This document shows, piece by piece, positions 43,478 through 54,887 of a DNA stretch of 64,000 nt. Position 1 is the first letter of the stretch, and each line of letters starts with the position of its first letter. Under the pieces are notes generated by a model. It did no database searches and had not been told where the DNA came from. It saw nothing but the letters and a program-made list of their open reading frames with translations. The position numbers and the translations under genes are program-made. The DNA comes from Prorocentrum cordatum (lineage: Eukaryota > Sar > Dinophyceae > Prorocentrales > Prorocentraceae), in the NCBI GenBank assembly GCA_963575745.1, contig CAUYUJ010000725.1:269501-333500 (forward strand), given 5' to 3'.

Positions 43478-45031
43478 TCAACAGTCCACGACGCCGCTGT
43501 CCGACGAATCCGAAAAATCAGCGGCCCACTTTGCGGCCACGACTTCCTCTTTCGTCTGCGCTGATGCGTAGCCAAACGCGGCTAATCCGCGCCAGCCACC
43601 TGAGTGAAACAACACGGGCACACCGCCCTGCCGTAGAGCATCGTTGGCCCACCCTCGGCGGAAGCAGTGGGTTCCCCATTTTGCTCCGCGCGGGAAGCCG
43701 AGCGCCAACGCTGAGGTTTTGAGGGCTGCTAAGGCATTCTCGTAACGCAACGTTGGGAAGCACGGCCTGCTCTCACTGCGTCTGCGCAGGACGCACACCC
43801 CACACAATGCTGGACCACACGCTCGGCACACGCACTGCCTCACCACATGAACTGCTCTGTCCTGCATTTTCCGCTTGTGGAATATTATCGTGACCTCTGG
43901 CGTGCCTCCGCGCGCGCGGCACACTATCTCAGAATGCAATACAGACGTCCCGAGCTTCAACACTTCACACCCGTAGCGCAACGTGAAATGTCTGGCCGCC
44001 ACCCAGCTGTCGGCCAGCTCCGCGTCATGCAGCACGTCCCGAGCGTACTCAGCAAGCTCCTGCACCTGCTTCGCCGACGCGCTGGCCTTGAAACGAGGCA
44101 CCGCACCGTGGCTTTTCATGGCGCCCCTGACGAGGGCACTCGTGTCAGCAAGAGCCCCCAGAGGCGTCTGTAGAAACCGCAACGTAGACCGCAGGTGGGA
44201 GCAATACCGGGAAAGCGTGGAAGCGCGCGGCACGGCGAACGCCAGCGCTGCCAGCACTACCTGGTCAGGCGGCCACTCTGGCACCTCCGTCGCCGCCGCG
44301 AGTTTGCCCCACAAGCGGATGGCGGACGCATACCCCGCCCCACTCTGTCTCCAGTTCTCCAATTCCTGAAGCAACAACTGGTTCCGTAGAATGAGCGCGC
44401 GTGTCTCCGCAGGGACTTGCGCCAGCCAAGTTGCACGACTTGATGGAAGAGCCAACTCCGCAGCGACGGGCGGCAACAGAGGACCATCCACTCTGCATAC
44501 AACAGAAATGGCCCGAGCAAGAACCTCTGCTGGCGGCGCCATTCTCTGGGCACGCGCCTGCGCCAATACTTCAACGGCTGCCGAAATTTCACCAGCGGTA
44601 GGCCCCGCGAACCGCCGTGCCAGCGTCGGCGCCGGCACGCTGCACTCCTCCGCCAGCCTGCACCGTTTAGCGCCGCTGGCGGCACGGGCATGCGCAGGCG
44701 CAAGTGCAAGTGCTGGCTGAACTACGACACCTGGACGCGTGCCACATCATTGCCCGCAGAAACTCGTCGGATAGCCCAGCTAGCGGGGGCCATATTCCCC
44801 GCAACTCGTCCAGCGCCGCGCCGTGGAAGTCGCTCCCGTGAACCGCGCCGTTGTCTGCCAAAGCTTGCAACACTAGGTTGGCCGACGGCGGGTGGCACGA
44901 CGGTGGCGTCCCAGCCAGAACGCTGTGGAACCACTCGCTGAAGTCCGACGGGATCTCCACGCCCTGCACGCAAGGTTGTTCCTCGTCGCCCCGGCACGGC
45001 GGCGGGAAGCATTGATGAACTGCAAGGCCAT
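43478..45031 (-). pseudogene. tyrosine recombinase, unit 2, frameshifted N-terminus
   Basis: Over 95% identical to the 516-codon YR of unit 1. The catalytic C-terminal part (from MPAPTLARRFAG onwards) is open and keeps Arg, His-x-x-Arg, Trp and Tyr. The N-terminus has lost one base near 44995 and gained four bases near 44713, so the full protein cannot be made. Internal initiation would give a truncated catalytic domain. Confidence 0.85.
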
Positions 45032-45345
45032 AGCAAAAAGGTTGCGCCCCCGCGGCTACTGACAGGCCCGCCCCAAGGCCGTCACCACCCCTCGCTCCGG
45101 CGCGGGTCCCCACGGGCGCTGTTCGTCGGTAAAAATACCTGTTGGGCCATGAAGGGGTCTCCATTGGAGTCCTATTGGTGCCTGCAGCGTCAGAAGCCTG
45201 CCTACCAGGAACACAACGAAGAGACAGAAACACACAAAGACACTGGGTTGCCCAACTTGCTGGGGCAACCGCTGGGGCAACTGCTGGGGCAACCAGTAGG
45301 GGCGACCACAACGCAGACCTGCCGGGGCAACTGTTGGGGCCACCG

Positions 45346-46459
45346 TCAGGGCCCAGGGGAACCTGCCGAAAGCGCCAGAACCTCTGGGCCTCTGGAGCGC
45401 CCACACAGGTATTTTTTTTTTGCACTCGCGACAACTCTCTCACCGCAGCTCGTCCCACACCCCGCACTCTGGCCACTGCCACTGGGTTTCCTTGAAACCC
45501 AGCTCGAATAAAACATCAAGTTTTGCAGGTCTTCGTGGGCGCGAGACGGGGCGTCTGCTAAATTTTGGGCCGACGGCACTCTGAACGGACAGAGAATGTC
45601 GGCTCGCTGCGCCGCAGCAAACCAGATCGATGTCACTAACGCGTTCCAGTCGACCTGCCGCGACGTGCCCCTGACGAGCGCGCCCAACGCTGGATTGTAA
45701 TCCACGAAAAGAAAAATCTCCAGCGCCTGTGGCAGTTGCGAGAAAGCGCGCCATAATCCACACACCGCGGCTATCAGCTCCCACGTGCCGATTTGCTGTC
45801 GGCGAGGCTTCACCCTATTGCGAAGCCACCGGGGCACCCAAGCACGAGCAAAAACTTTAAATCATCGTGCGCCAGCACCCACGCGAGAGCCCCACACCCC
45901 GCTGCATCGGTGTACAAAATGACACGCGGACGCAACGATGGCGCATAGGGAATTGCACGGCGAGGCTCCGAATGCAGAAAACGCAGCCACCATTGCAGAG
46001 CGCGGCGCAAACGCGAAGACAGCCTCGAGGATCGCCGCGCCGAATGGTGAAACAAAGCTGCGAGGTAAACCCTCGCGCTGTTCCAAACACCATAGTCGCC
46101 CCCCAGCTCAATTTGCCAGCCAGTTTCTGCGCCGCTGCTGGTGTGAGCACGCCTGCAGCTAGGACTGCTTCAATTTCTGCAACCCATTGAGAGCATTTCT
46201 GACTTGGCACCGTGAACACGAACTGCTCTCCTTCTTCATCCAACACGACGTGGATGCCGAGAACAGTTGCGCCGCTGGCAGCTGTGACGCTCTTGGCCTC
46301 GTCCAGTTGCCACCCAAGCAATCCCTGCACGACTTCGCGCGCGAGGACGGCGGTGCCTGACGGCTCTGTGAGGCTGGTGTCGTCTGGCGTTTCACGTCCA
46401 ATGCTAAAGAAATCATCAACAAAGCGTGGATAGAATATGCGAAAAAGGTGCGCCAGCAC
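45346..46459 (-). pseudogene. RT thumb and RNase H, unit 2, frameshifted
   Basis: Begins after the same in-frame TAG and keeps FYPRFVDDFFSIG (FVDD codons at 46412-46423). A one-base loss near 46083 and another in an A run near 45852 break the thumb/RNase H region into three frames. The RNase H residues (YTDAAGCGAL, GTWELIAAV, FVDYNPALGAL, NLADAPSR) are still recognisable in pieces. Confidence 0.8.
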
Positions 46460-46462
46460 CTG

Positions 46463-47002
46463 CTAGATCGCAAAGCCCACGCGGTGCCAGGAGTGCACAT
46501 TTGAAAGCGCCCCAAATGGGCAGGAGAAAAGCTGCAACGCGACGCCTGTGCACGCCGCGTCTTCTGTAACAGCCACAGCATGCGGCAAGTGCACGGTGCG
46601 TATGGGCAAAGTTCTATACGCGCCGACAACGTCATCTTTCCGCAAGCGCAGCGGTCCGGGGTTGTTCTGCCGGACAAGTTGGCCTACCGCAACCAAAGTG
46701 TCAAGATCATCATAACAAATGCGCTCCGACACCTGGGTTGCTTCGTTGATTCCCGAAGCGTGGAAATCATCAATGGCGCGGACTGCCCGGACGACAGCGC
46801 CGCGCTTCACTTTCCAACCTTCGTCTACTCCAAAGCGGGGGGAGCAAACGACGTCGTCTAAAGCAGCGGACACTGGCACCCACCTTGCTTTGCCTGCTGC
46901 GACCTCGCTCTCGGTTTGCGCACGCAAAGCTGCGGCCGCTTCTTCATCTATCAAGCAGCCCTCAAAATCACCTTCGCGTTGGTCGCGGGCGCGCGCGCCC
47001 AC
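46463..47002 (-). pseudogene. RT fingers/palm, unit 2, ending at in-frame TAG
   Basis: Nearly identical to the unit 1 copy, with RAIDDFHASGIN, KDDVVGAYRTLPI and PFGALSNVHSWHRVGFAI before TAG at 46463-46465. Motif A differs by Arg for Glu and motif B by His for Arg. Confidence 0.8.
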
Positions 47003-47481
47003 AGCAAGTCCAAAGGCAAAGGCGCGTCAGGTGCACATGTCGGCAGCGTGCCGCTCGGAGGAATCACCCCGGCCAGCTTAAAACCCGCTGCCAAATCTGC
47101 CACTAATTCTGCGTCAGAATGCCCAGATGCCTCCAGCATCTCTGCCAGCAACCGCAAGTTGTTATCCGGACCTAGAACAGCTTGCACGTGCTGTGGGAGC
47201 TTGGTAAACTCCCATTGCCATTCCCTGTCCGTCACACGCTTGCGCTCGCGCCAGAAAGCTAAAGCAGAAGCGCGAAAATCATGCAGGTCGCGCCTGGGCC
47301 CGCACTCGTAGAGAGCGCTCGACTGCGTCTTTCCGCGCAGGCGCAAAGTACCTGCACTAGGAGGGAGACCGCGCGCCCAATCTATGTGATGGCTCGGTGC
47401 CATGCAGCTAAGTCTATGCAGCAAACTGTTCACTTCAGCTCGCAATTCGTCAAAATCGGTGGCAAATCCACTCGCATTCAA
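46951..47481 (-). pseudogene. pol N-terminal region, unit 2
   Basis: Same layout as unit 1, with ELVADLAAGFKLAGVIPPSG and the same 52-base overlap with the RT frame. No ATG start. Confidence 0.7.
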
Positions 47482-47532
47482 AAATGTGCCCGAGGGATCC
47501 TCGGACGATTCGCGGCCTGAGCCGGAATCCTC

Positions 47533-49117
47533 TCACTTCTTGGTGTCCCTTGTCCCACTTTGTTGTCCCACTTCTGAGAGCTCCAGCTAGATGCGGGGCC
47601 TCCTTTCGAACTGCGAGACCTCCGCGCTCGGGAACGCACCTGGCGGCCGACGTTCGCGGGGTGGGTTGCCCCCTTGCTCTTGGCAGGGCCTTTGCCGGTG
47701 CCCTTCCCTGGTGTTGCCTGTGACTGCTGCGAGCTTGAGCTCTGGCTCACTTTATTAGCTGCCCTCGCAACTTCTGAAACACGCTTCTCAGCGATGTTCT
47801 TGGCGTCGGCCAGCACATCTCTGTCCAAGTCGCCCAGAAGCTTCCCGATCTGCTCGTTCTCTTCCCGCTCCAATGCGCGGGCAAGTTTCTGCCTCAGCAG
47901 CAAGTCGTAGTGCGTGCACACACGAAAACCTCCGTATTCCTCAGCAACTCGAGTGAGCACCATCTGGTAAGCGAGCAACTGGGCGGCTGTGATGACGTTC
48001 GTGAGGACCATCTTGACACCCCAATCGAGGATGTGGCCATAGAACGTCGCAAACCCAAGGTAAGCCGTCTTATCTTCCATGGACCTGACTTTCTTTGCCT
48101 CCATTGCGCTCCGCAATTTCTCCTCGAAGGTTCCATCGCCGACAGTGACGTCGATCTTCGGCGTGCGGGACCACGAAGGCCGAAACGACGTTTGCAGGTC
48201 CTCGCCCTCTGCTGAGCCAATGTACAGCCTCCCCTGCTCTCGGGCAACCTTACTTGCCTTTTCCAACCGAAGCAGTGACTCCTCTGAGGGGATCATATCC
48301 TTTGGCAAGCAACTGAGACCAAGCTCACCAAGGCGGTCCTTGAGATTGAAACTCAAGTATTCTTTCTTGGGTTGTTCTCTGTCCTTTGTTGCCTTTGCGA
48401 GGGCTTCGATGGCCTGGGCCAAGCCATCAGCTGGTGGCCCACTGGCGGGGCGCCCGTCCGCGACACGCTTGTCCAGAGCAGCGGCAGCACTCTGCACCTT
48501 CAACGCAGCTGCCACGTGCGTTGGCGTGATCTTGACGTCTTTCCACTGCGTGTCGCCATCTCCGTCGAAGGGCTTGGCCCCGGCGCGGAAACCATCGATG
48601 ACAAATGTGCGCATCTGCGCGTCTGCATACTGCCGAGCCCATGTAGTTCCGCGAAGAGGCGCGCCACACTTCCGTAGAAGAGTTCTGGGTGGCGCGTGGG
48701 CTCGTTTGCGTCCGCGACGAACTGGATCCACTTTTCCATATCGGCACCGGACAGGGCCAAGAACTTGCCTTCGGGCACGGTGGCCACGAAGGCCTGCACG
48801 GCTGCTGACTCGAGCGGCATGACCTCTCGGGCACACTCGACACAAGCAAGGCGGACGTGTGTAGGAAACACGGGGTAACGTCGACAATGCCTGGAGCCTA
48901 TGGCAACGGATCGCGACTGACACGTCCATCCCTCTGTGGGACATGGGCGCCCAGCACTCCCACCTGCGTCCAGCAGCCAGTTTTCCGATCGCGCCCAGCT
49001 GTCACAACGGCACGTCGGCCGCTTGAGCCCCAGCACGAAGGAGGGAAGGTGAGAGAGTCCTCCGCTCCGCTCCGCCGACCCTGGACGCAAAGTCGCACAG
49101 CTCTCGCCGCTGCACAT
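47533..49117 (-). pseudogene. gag-like gene, unit 2, indels
   Basis: The ATG at 49117 opens a continuous N-terminal part without the 19-base insertion of unit 1, reading LKRPTCRCDSWARSENWLLD, CPTEGWTCQ and ACVEC. A frame change near 48645 differs by one base from the unit 1 indel at the same site. The basic tail is also shifted (WDNKVGQGTPRSER) by small deletions near 47550-47570. Confidence 0.65.
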
Positions 49118-50026
49118 CCCGGCGACCCTCCTTTGACGTTCATCGCGGCCAGGGGTGGCCACTCGGGTCACCTCAGGCGAAACCATGCAAGCTACAGCAG
49201 TTCCACGCCGATCCCAGTCGAACCCCTCTGACCGCTCTGCGGCCGGGGGAACTACATGGGTCTCCTTGCTCCTCCCCCTCCGCCGGGCCAGAGTGAGGAG
49301 GGAGCCATTTTGAGCGTACCGAGGCCGTTTTGGCCAAGATGGCTGCGCGCGAGGGGGCTTCCGCTCATCCCACGCTAATGCGGACGAACGTCGTCGCCCT
49401 GAATTTTTCGGACTGCTCGAAAATTGCGCCTGAGAAATCCGTTTGCAGTGGACCGAATTTCCAATTACCCGAGCCCAAATTTCACGAGCTGCACCAGAAT
49501 TGAATTCTGAGTTCTCTAGTGAAAGGGCGTCAGCATGGATATTAATGACGCGCCATTTGGGACGCAGGCCCCCCGGGTCGGTCGAGAACGGGAGTGCTGC
49601 ACAAGTGCAAAGCACTCCCGCCCCCGTTGTGTGGTGGGGTTCGCCAATGCCCCCCATCAAAGACTAGCTTCTGCCGCCTACACACATCCGACCACGAGTG
49701 CCAGAGTGTCCGTAGCCCGTCTTTCTGGCTCGCGCGGTCCTCGCGCATAGAGAGTCGCGCACAAGTGCAACCTCTCCCAGGCAGGTCAGAAACTGCCAAA
49801 TCACTCAGGTATGGACCTGGGCGCGCGAGTGCAACAAAGCGGCGCCCTGAACAAAATCTGGAGCGTCGGAAACGCTGGAATTGCAAATCGCGAATTTGCG
49901 TTCGCAGATGCCTGAAGCCTTCGCGCCAGACCCAGAACCGCAGAGGCGTACCCAGGCCAGAAACTGGCGGAAACAGAAGCCGCTGCCCATGCATGTCCTG
50001 TGCCGGACAGCAACGTACCCGACCAG

Positions 50027-50138
50027 AAAATTATACGTCGCAGCACTATGCTGCGTGCGCTCCCGCACGGACGTTGGGCACGACAAACACGTGCAGCTGG
50101 CTGGCGCCAACCTGAGAGAGAGAGCCTCAGGACGCCCA
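50027..50138 (-). repeat. B2 of the 2.5-kb element
   Basis: 112 bp starting AAAATTATACGTCGCAGCAC and ending CAGGACGCCCA. Identical in length to B1 at 50522-50633. Confidence 0.85.
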
Positions 50139-50172
50139 GCCAGCGGAGCGCAACCCAGGGAGGGCGGGCGGG

Positions 50173-50521
50173 GAAAGAAAACACCCACGCCACGAGGCCC
50201 ACCCCGCGGTGCCAGCAGACACCCACGGGCAGGACGAGGACGCCCCAGGGAGACGACGGACAGACAGACCGACAGACAGACGACAGACCGACAGACACAC
50301 AGACGGGACGGACGGACAGACAGACCCACACCCGCCGTCCACAGGACACGGCGCGTTAGCTGACCCACCAGGGCGGGTGAAGTCCGCCACCCCCAGTTGG
50401 AGGTATCCAAGCTTCGTGCGTTCTGCTGGGAGCTCAAGGCCATTAGGCTAGGAGGAGTGTGGCACCGCTAGCTCCTGAAATTTTCCTGCCCTCCAAACCG
50501 CTGCGCGATTTGAGGGCTAAG
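50173..50521 (-). repeat. A2 of the 2.5-kb element
   Basis: 349 bp with an internal GACAGACAGACC array and the terminal hairpin TTTTCCTGCCCTCCAAACCG, CTGCGCGATTTGAGGGCTAAG. Its copy A1 is 52182-52530. Confidence 0.85.
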
Positions 50522-50633
50522 AAAATTATACGTCGCAGCACTATGCTGCGTGCGCTCCCGCACGGACGTTGGGCACGACAAACACGTGCAGCTGGCTGGC
50601 GCCAACCTGAGAGAGAGAGCCTCAGGACGCCCA
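50522..50633 (-). repeat. B1 of the 2.5-kb element
   Basis: 112-bp copy of B2, directly joined to A2 at CTAAG|AAAATT. A short spacer with a CCCAATGCACGCA direct repeat separates it from the YR stop. Confidence 0.85.
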
Positions 50634-50715
50634 ATGCACGCAGGTGGGGCCGGGCAGCTGCGCGAAGCGAAATGCTTTTGCAACAGCAGGAACACCCAAT
50701 GCACGCAAGAGTTTT

Positions 50716-52399
50716 TCACTCGCCTGCCCCGGACGACTCTGAGTGCTCAACCAGAAACTCGGCCTCAGCTACCGAGCCCCGCGCTTTGGCGGAAGTATAC
50801 GCAAACGCAGTAAGCCCTCGCCAACCGCCTGAGTAGAACAGTGCTGTTGGACCGTTAGCACGAAGGCACTCCGTGGCCCAACCTCTACGAAAGGCATGCG
50901 TGCCCCACGCCACCGCATCAGCGAAGCCGCAGCCTTGAGCAGCGAGCTTAAGCACAGCAAGGCTCATCGCGTGTCATGCCTGGGAAAATGACATTATTCC
51001 CCGCCTCAGCCCGCGGCGCCGTGTCTGTAGACGCAGAAGCCGCGGCACCACTCGCGAGCTTGGCCCTGAGCTTGTACCGGGCGACCACCCGGCATACACC
51101 ACACAGTGCTTTCCCTTGGAGAACACAAATGCACCTGCGAGCGACAACAACAGGTTCAGAATAGCACTTTCTATTCATGAATGTGATGTCCACGACATTC
51201 CGCCCTTCCACATTCACACTGACCGACACGGGAGCTGTGTCGGAGCCCAGCTGCAAGACTTCGCCGTAGCGCAAACAGAACCGCCGCGCCACTACGAAAG
51301 ACTCACCGATGTCAATGAAGCCGTTCCCGGAACACCACCGTGACAATTCTTTTGTCTGCTCTGCAGAGGCACGGATCTTCGGCCGCCGCAGCGCCCGCCC
51401 TGCCTTCTCAGCCCCCCGCGCAACACCTGCTGTGTCCGCAAGGGGGCCCACAGAACAGTGCAACCAGACTAAGACAGTGCGAATGTGCGACAAATATCTT
51501 GACAAAGTAGCCGCACTCCTGAAGAGACAAACGTATGCATCCAATATACCCTGTGTTGGTGGCCATGGCGGGACCCTGCAGAAGAGAACGACTTGGCCAT
51601 AGAGTCTCAGTGCCGAGGCGTAACCTGCAGCGCTGGCCTTCCATCCGCAAAATTCCAACCACATTGCCTGCTCCGCCATCGCTGTTGGGGCAGTGCCATC
51701 GCGTGAGATACGTGCGATCTCCTGCCGCGGTGCTCTGGGGGGACTGTGCAATGCCAGAGCGTCTGCTTGTGCCATGGCAGCAATAGCGTCGGCAAGGACG
51801 TGCGGCGCAGGGAGCCGGCCAGACGTCCGCGCCGCAGTGCATAGCCGCAACGCCGCCCTCGCCACAGCTTGTTCCTCGGGCGTGGAACCTGCCTTACGCC
51901 GCGCCATGGCCGGAAGCAGAGCTGCCTGGCGCACCTGTGGCGACTGCGGACACTGTGCAGGCGAAGCGATTTCCTTTGCCACACTTTGACCACAGGATTT
52001 ACATAAATCCAAGAAGGAGGTGACGACAGCAAGAGACACTCTCGAGAACGCGCCCCACACCTCAACAGCTTCCTCGGGCGTGATGCCCAAGAAATCAGAT
52101 GGCGCCACGGCACCTTCCTGCCTGAGATTTGCCTCTACCGTGCGCACATCCACCGGGACATCCGCGATGCCCGCCGCGCCTGAAAGAAAACACCCACGCC
52201 ACGAGGCCCACCCCGCGGTGCCAGCAGACACCCACGGGCAGGACGAGGACGCCCCAGGGAGACGACGGACAGACAGACCGACAGACAGACGACAGACCGA
52301 CAGACACACAGACGGGACAGACGGACAGGCAGACCCACGCCCGCCGTCCACAGGACACGTCGCGTTAGCTGACCCACCAGGGCGGGTGAAGTCCGCCAC
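50716..52399 (-). pseudogene. tyrosine recombinase of the 2.5-kb element, one frameshift
   Basis: The long frame starts inside A1 at a GTG (no ATG near) and runs to 50948. The last 80 codons are in the +1 frame (50716-50967). Joined by similarity only, the two parts cover a complete YR: FCLRYGEVLQLGS carries the first Arg, GTHAFRRGWATECL the His-x-x-Arg and SGGWRGLTAFAYTS the Trp and Tyr. A Cys pair LCGVC matches part of the cysteine cluster of the 8-kb elements. It is homologous to the unit 1 YR along its length, including the N-terminal block GAVAPSDFLGI. The frameshift near 50955 makes this copy inactive. Confidence 0.8.
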
Positions 52400-52530
52400 C
52401 CCCAGTTGGAGGTATCCACGCTTCGTGCGTTCTGCTGGGAGCTCAAGGCCATTAGGCTAGGAGGAGTGTGGCACCGCTAGCTCCTGAAATTTTCCTGCCC
52501 TCCAAACCGCTGCGCGATTTGAGGGCTAAG
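52182..52530 (-). repeat. A1 of the 2.5-kb element
   Basis: 349-bp 5' end of the element on the minus strand, starting CTTAGCCCTCAAATCGCGCA. Matches A2 at 50173-50521. Confidence 0.85.
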
Positions 52531-53168
52531 GAAGCCCCGCTGGGAGACGCAGCGGACCCCGGCAAGCCTGCAATGTGACAGCCTCTCCCTGCCTGCCCGA
52601 CCGTATGGGGATCCAAAGCGGACACAGCTGGGCACTGCCATGGCGCTGGCTGGACCTTGGCCGACCCGACGGGGAAGCCCAGCTGGCCACACCGTAACGG
52701 ACCCAGCTGCGCATGCAATGTGGGAGCCCCCCCCCGCCGGCGGGACCGAAACGGACCCGACGGGGAAGCCCAGCTGGCCAGACCGCGGCGGACACAGCTG
52801 CGCATGCAATCCAGGAACCCCTCCCGCCAGCCGGACTGTAGCAGACCCGACGGGACGCCCAGCTGGCCGGCGCGTAGCGGACCACTGGCTATGCAATACC
52901 AGAACCCCTCCCCGCCGGCCGGACCGTAGCGGACCCGACGGGGAGGCCCAGCTGGCCGGACCGTAGCGGACCCAGCTAGGCATTGCAATGCAACGTGTGA
53001 ACCCTCCCCGCCGGCCGGACCGTAGCGGACCCGGAGGCCCAGCTGGCCGGACCGTAGCGGACCCAGCTGGGCATTGCAATGCAACGTGGGACCCCTCCCC
53101 GCCAGCCGGACCCTAGCGGGCCCGACGGGAAGGCCCAGCTGGCCGGGCCGTGGCGGGACCAGCTGGGC
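52531..53168 (-). repeat. tandem repeats upstream of gag, unit 2
   Basis: Continuation of the unit 2 leader after the insertion. Same CAGCTGGCCGGACCGTAGCG repeats as 41908-42547. Confidence 0.8.
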
Positions 53169-53291
53169 ATCAAAGCCGCCGGGGCCCAGAGCCCCAGCCC
53201 GGCAGCAGAGCCGCGGCACACCTCCCAGGGACAGACGAGGCACGCGCACTGGACAGACCAAGTCAGCCAGGAGCGCGCGTGCGTAGCCACG

Positions 53292-53894
53292 GAAGTACCA
53301 GAACGGGCCACGCTTAAGGAAATTGACCGCCCCTATGCGGGAGCGTGGAAAATCTTCTCACTGCCTCCGTTGGGGTGGGCGCGCCTGCATTGGGACAGCG
53401 GAGAAGGCGCTGCCGGCGTGACGGGCGAGCAAGCCCCCAAGCGAGGCTGCTCGACACGCCGAACCCACACCCCAACCAGACACCGCTGCCTGTGCGGCCA
53501 GCAGCGAACCACACCCACCAGACCAGGGAGGGCGGGAGGGCAAAAGCGGCAGCATCAAAGCCGCCGGGGCCCAGAGCCCCAGCCCGGCAGATCCGCGGCA
53601 CACCCCGCAGGGACAGACGAGGCACGCGCACTGGACAGACCAAGTCAGCCAGGAGCGCGCCTGCGTAGCCACGGCGAACGCGGCGACGAGACGCCGGGAA
53701 CTTGCTACCCCGCCCCCGCGCTGGGCGACAAACCACAAAACCCCGACGACACGCGCCAACGCCGCCGCTCCTACTGGAGCCAACCACGCCATGAGGAAAC
53801 CATGAAACTCCTCAAACGGACCAAACGACCAACCGTGGGAAACTACGGCCGAAACGCCGATTTTCCTCCCCACGAAAGAACCTCTGGGGGGTAA
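53292..53894 (-). mobile_element. tandem unit 3: solo terminal repeat (B2-A)
   Basis: A 57-bp flank (53292-53348), B2 (53349-53450) and a full A (53451-53894), then unrelated DNA starting AACAGATCTGG. A ends within the GGGGGTAA terminus. All coding parts are missing. The simplest origin is recombination between A2 and A1 of a complete copy, the split-repeat equivalent of a solo LTR. The A copy has the extra ~18 bp not found in A2 of units 1 and 2. Confidence 0.75.
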
Positions 53895-54014
53895 AACAGA
53901 TCTGGAGCCCTCTATGAAAGTCGGGCGCGTCCGACTGCCCAGCATGTCAGAGCCAGACGGTCGCCGGGCGAAATGGGGCGGGAAAGCAGACGAGACGCCG
54001 CGCGCGCAGTCGGG

Positions 54015-54046
54015 AAGGGTACCAAACGCACACACACATCACACGA

Positions 54047-54077
<31 letters not shown>

Positions 54078-54195
54078 CCCACACGCACACGCACGCACGC
54101 ACACACACACACACACACACACGCGCAGGCACGCACCGACACGCGCACGCACACACGCACGCACGCACGCACGCACGCACGCGCCCATACGCACA

Positions 54196-54251
<56 letters not shown>

Positions 54252-54854
54252 CACAAACACACACACGCGCACGCACGCACGCACGCACGCGCGCGCACGC
54301 ACTCTGCGACATGCGCACGCACGCACGCACGCACGCACCCACACGCACACGCACGCACGCACGCTCACACGCGCAGGCACGCACCGACACACGCTCGCAC
54401 GCACGCACGCACGCGCAGGCACGCATCGACATACGCACCCACGCACGCACGCACGCAGGCACGCACGCACGCACGCACGCACCCGAACGCCCACGCACGC
54501 GCGCACGCACGCACGCGCAGGCACGCACCGACACACGCACGCACGCACGCATGCACGCACGTACGCACCCACACGCACACGCACGCACGCACGCGCAGGC
54601 ACGCACGCACGTACGCACGCACGCGCGCGCACGCACGCACGCGCACGCACGCACGCACGCACGCAGCCACGCCACCACGCAAACGCAACACGCACGCACG
54701 CACACGGCAGGCACGCACGCAGGCACGCACGCGCGGCACGCACCGACGCAAACGCACGCACGCACGCGCACACGCACACGCACACGCACGCACACGCCAC
54801 ACGCACACGCACACGCACACGCACACGCACACGCACGCACGCACGCGCACGCAC

Positions 54855-54887
<33 letters not shown>

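Larger units (their letters stand above)
50027..52530 (-). mobile_element. 2504-bp YR-only element with split direct repeats
   Basis: Read on the minus strand: A1 (52530-52182, 349 bp), a YR gene, B1 (50633-50522, 112 bp), A2 (50521-50173, 349 bp), a 34-bp spacer, and B2 (50138-50027, 112 bp). A1 and A2 differ at only a few bases, as do B1 and B2. This A1-ORF-B1-A2-B2 order is the split-direct-repeat layout of Ngaro/PAT-type YR retroelements. Unit 1 gives the empty site (41907|41908, ACCAG|GAAGCC). The insertion adds no target duplication, and the exchange is explained by recombination at AG between the circle junction CTAAG|AAAATT and the target. There is no RT, RNase H or gag, so it needs reverse transcription in trans. 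Confidence 0.85.
42670..53291 (-). mobile_element. tandem unit 2: DIRS-like YR retroelement with a nested 2.5-kb element
   Basis: Same order as unit 1: B2 42727-42828, A2 42829-43255, B1 43256-43357, YR, RNase H, RT, gag, leader repeats and a partial A at 53169-53291. Without the nested insertion it is 8118 bp, against 8111 bp for unit 1. It keeps the FVDD box but has private frameshifts in YR, RNase H and gag. It shares the UGA, the pol frame change and the UAG with unit 1. Confidence 0.85.

Noticed and set aside
48500-49660. 386-codon minus-strand ORF as one protein from its first Met
   Set aside because: Only the part from the ATG at 49117 matches gag of the other unit as protein. The upstream 180 codons are the untranslated leader kept open by chance.
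50948-52399. Crypton (DNA-only YR transposon) as the class of the 2.5-kb element
   Set aside because: Possible in principle, but split direct repeats and close similarity to the YR of the adjacent DIRS-like element favour a retroelement derivative.
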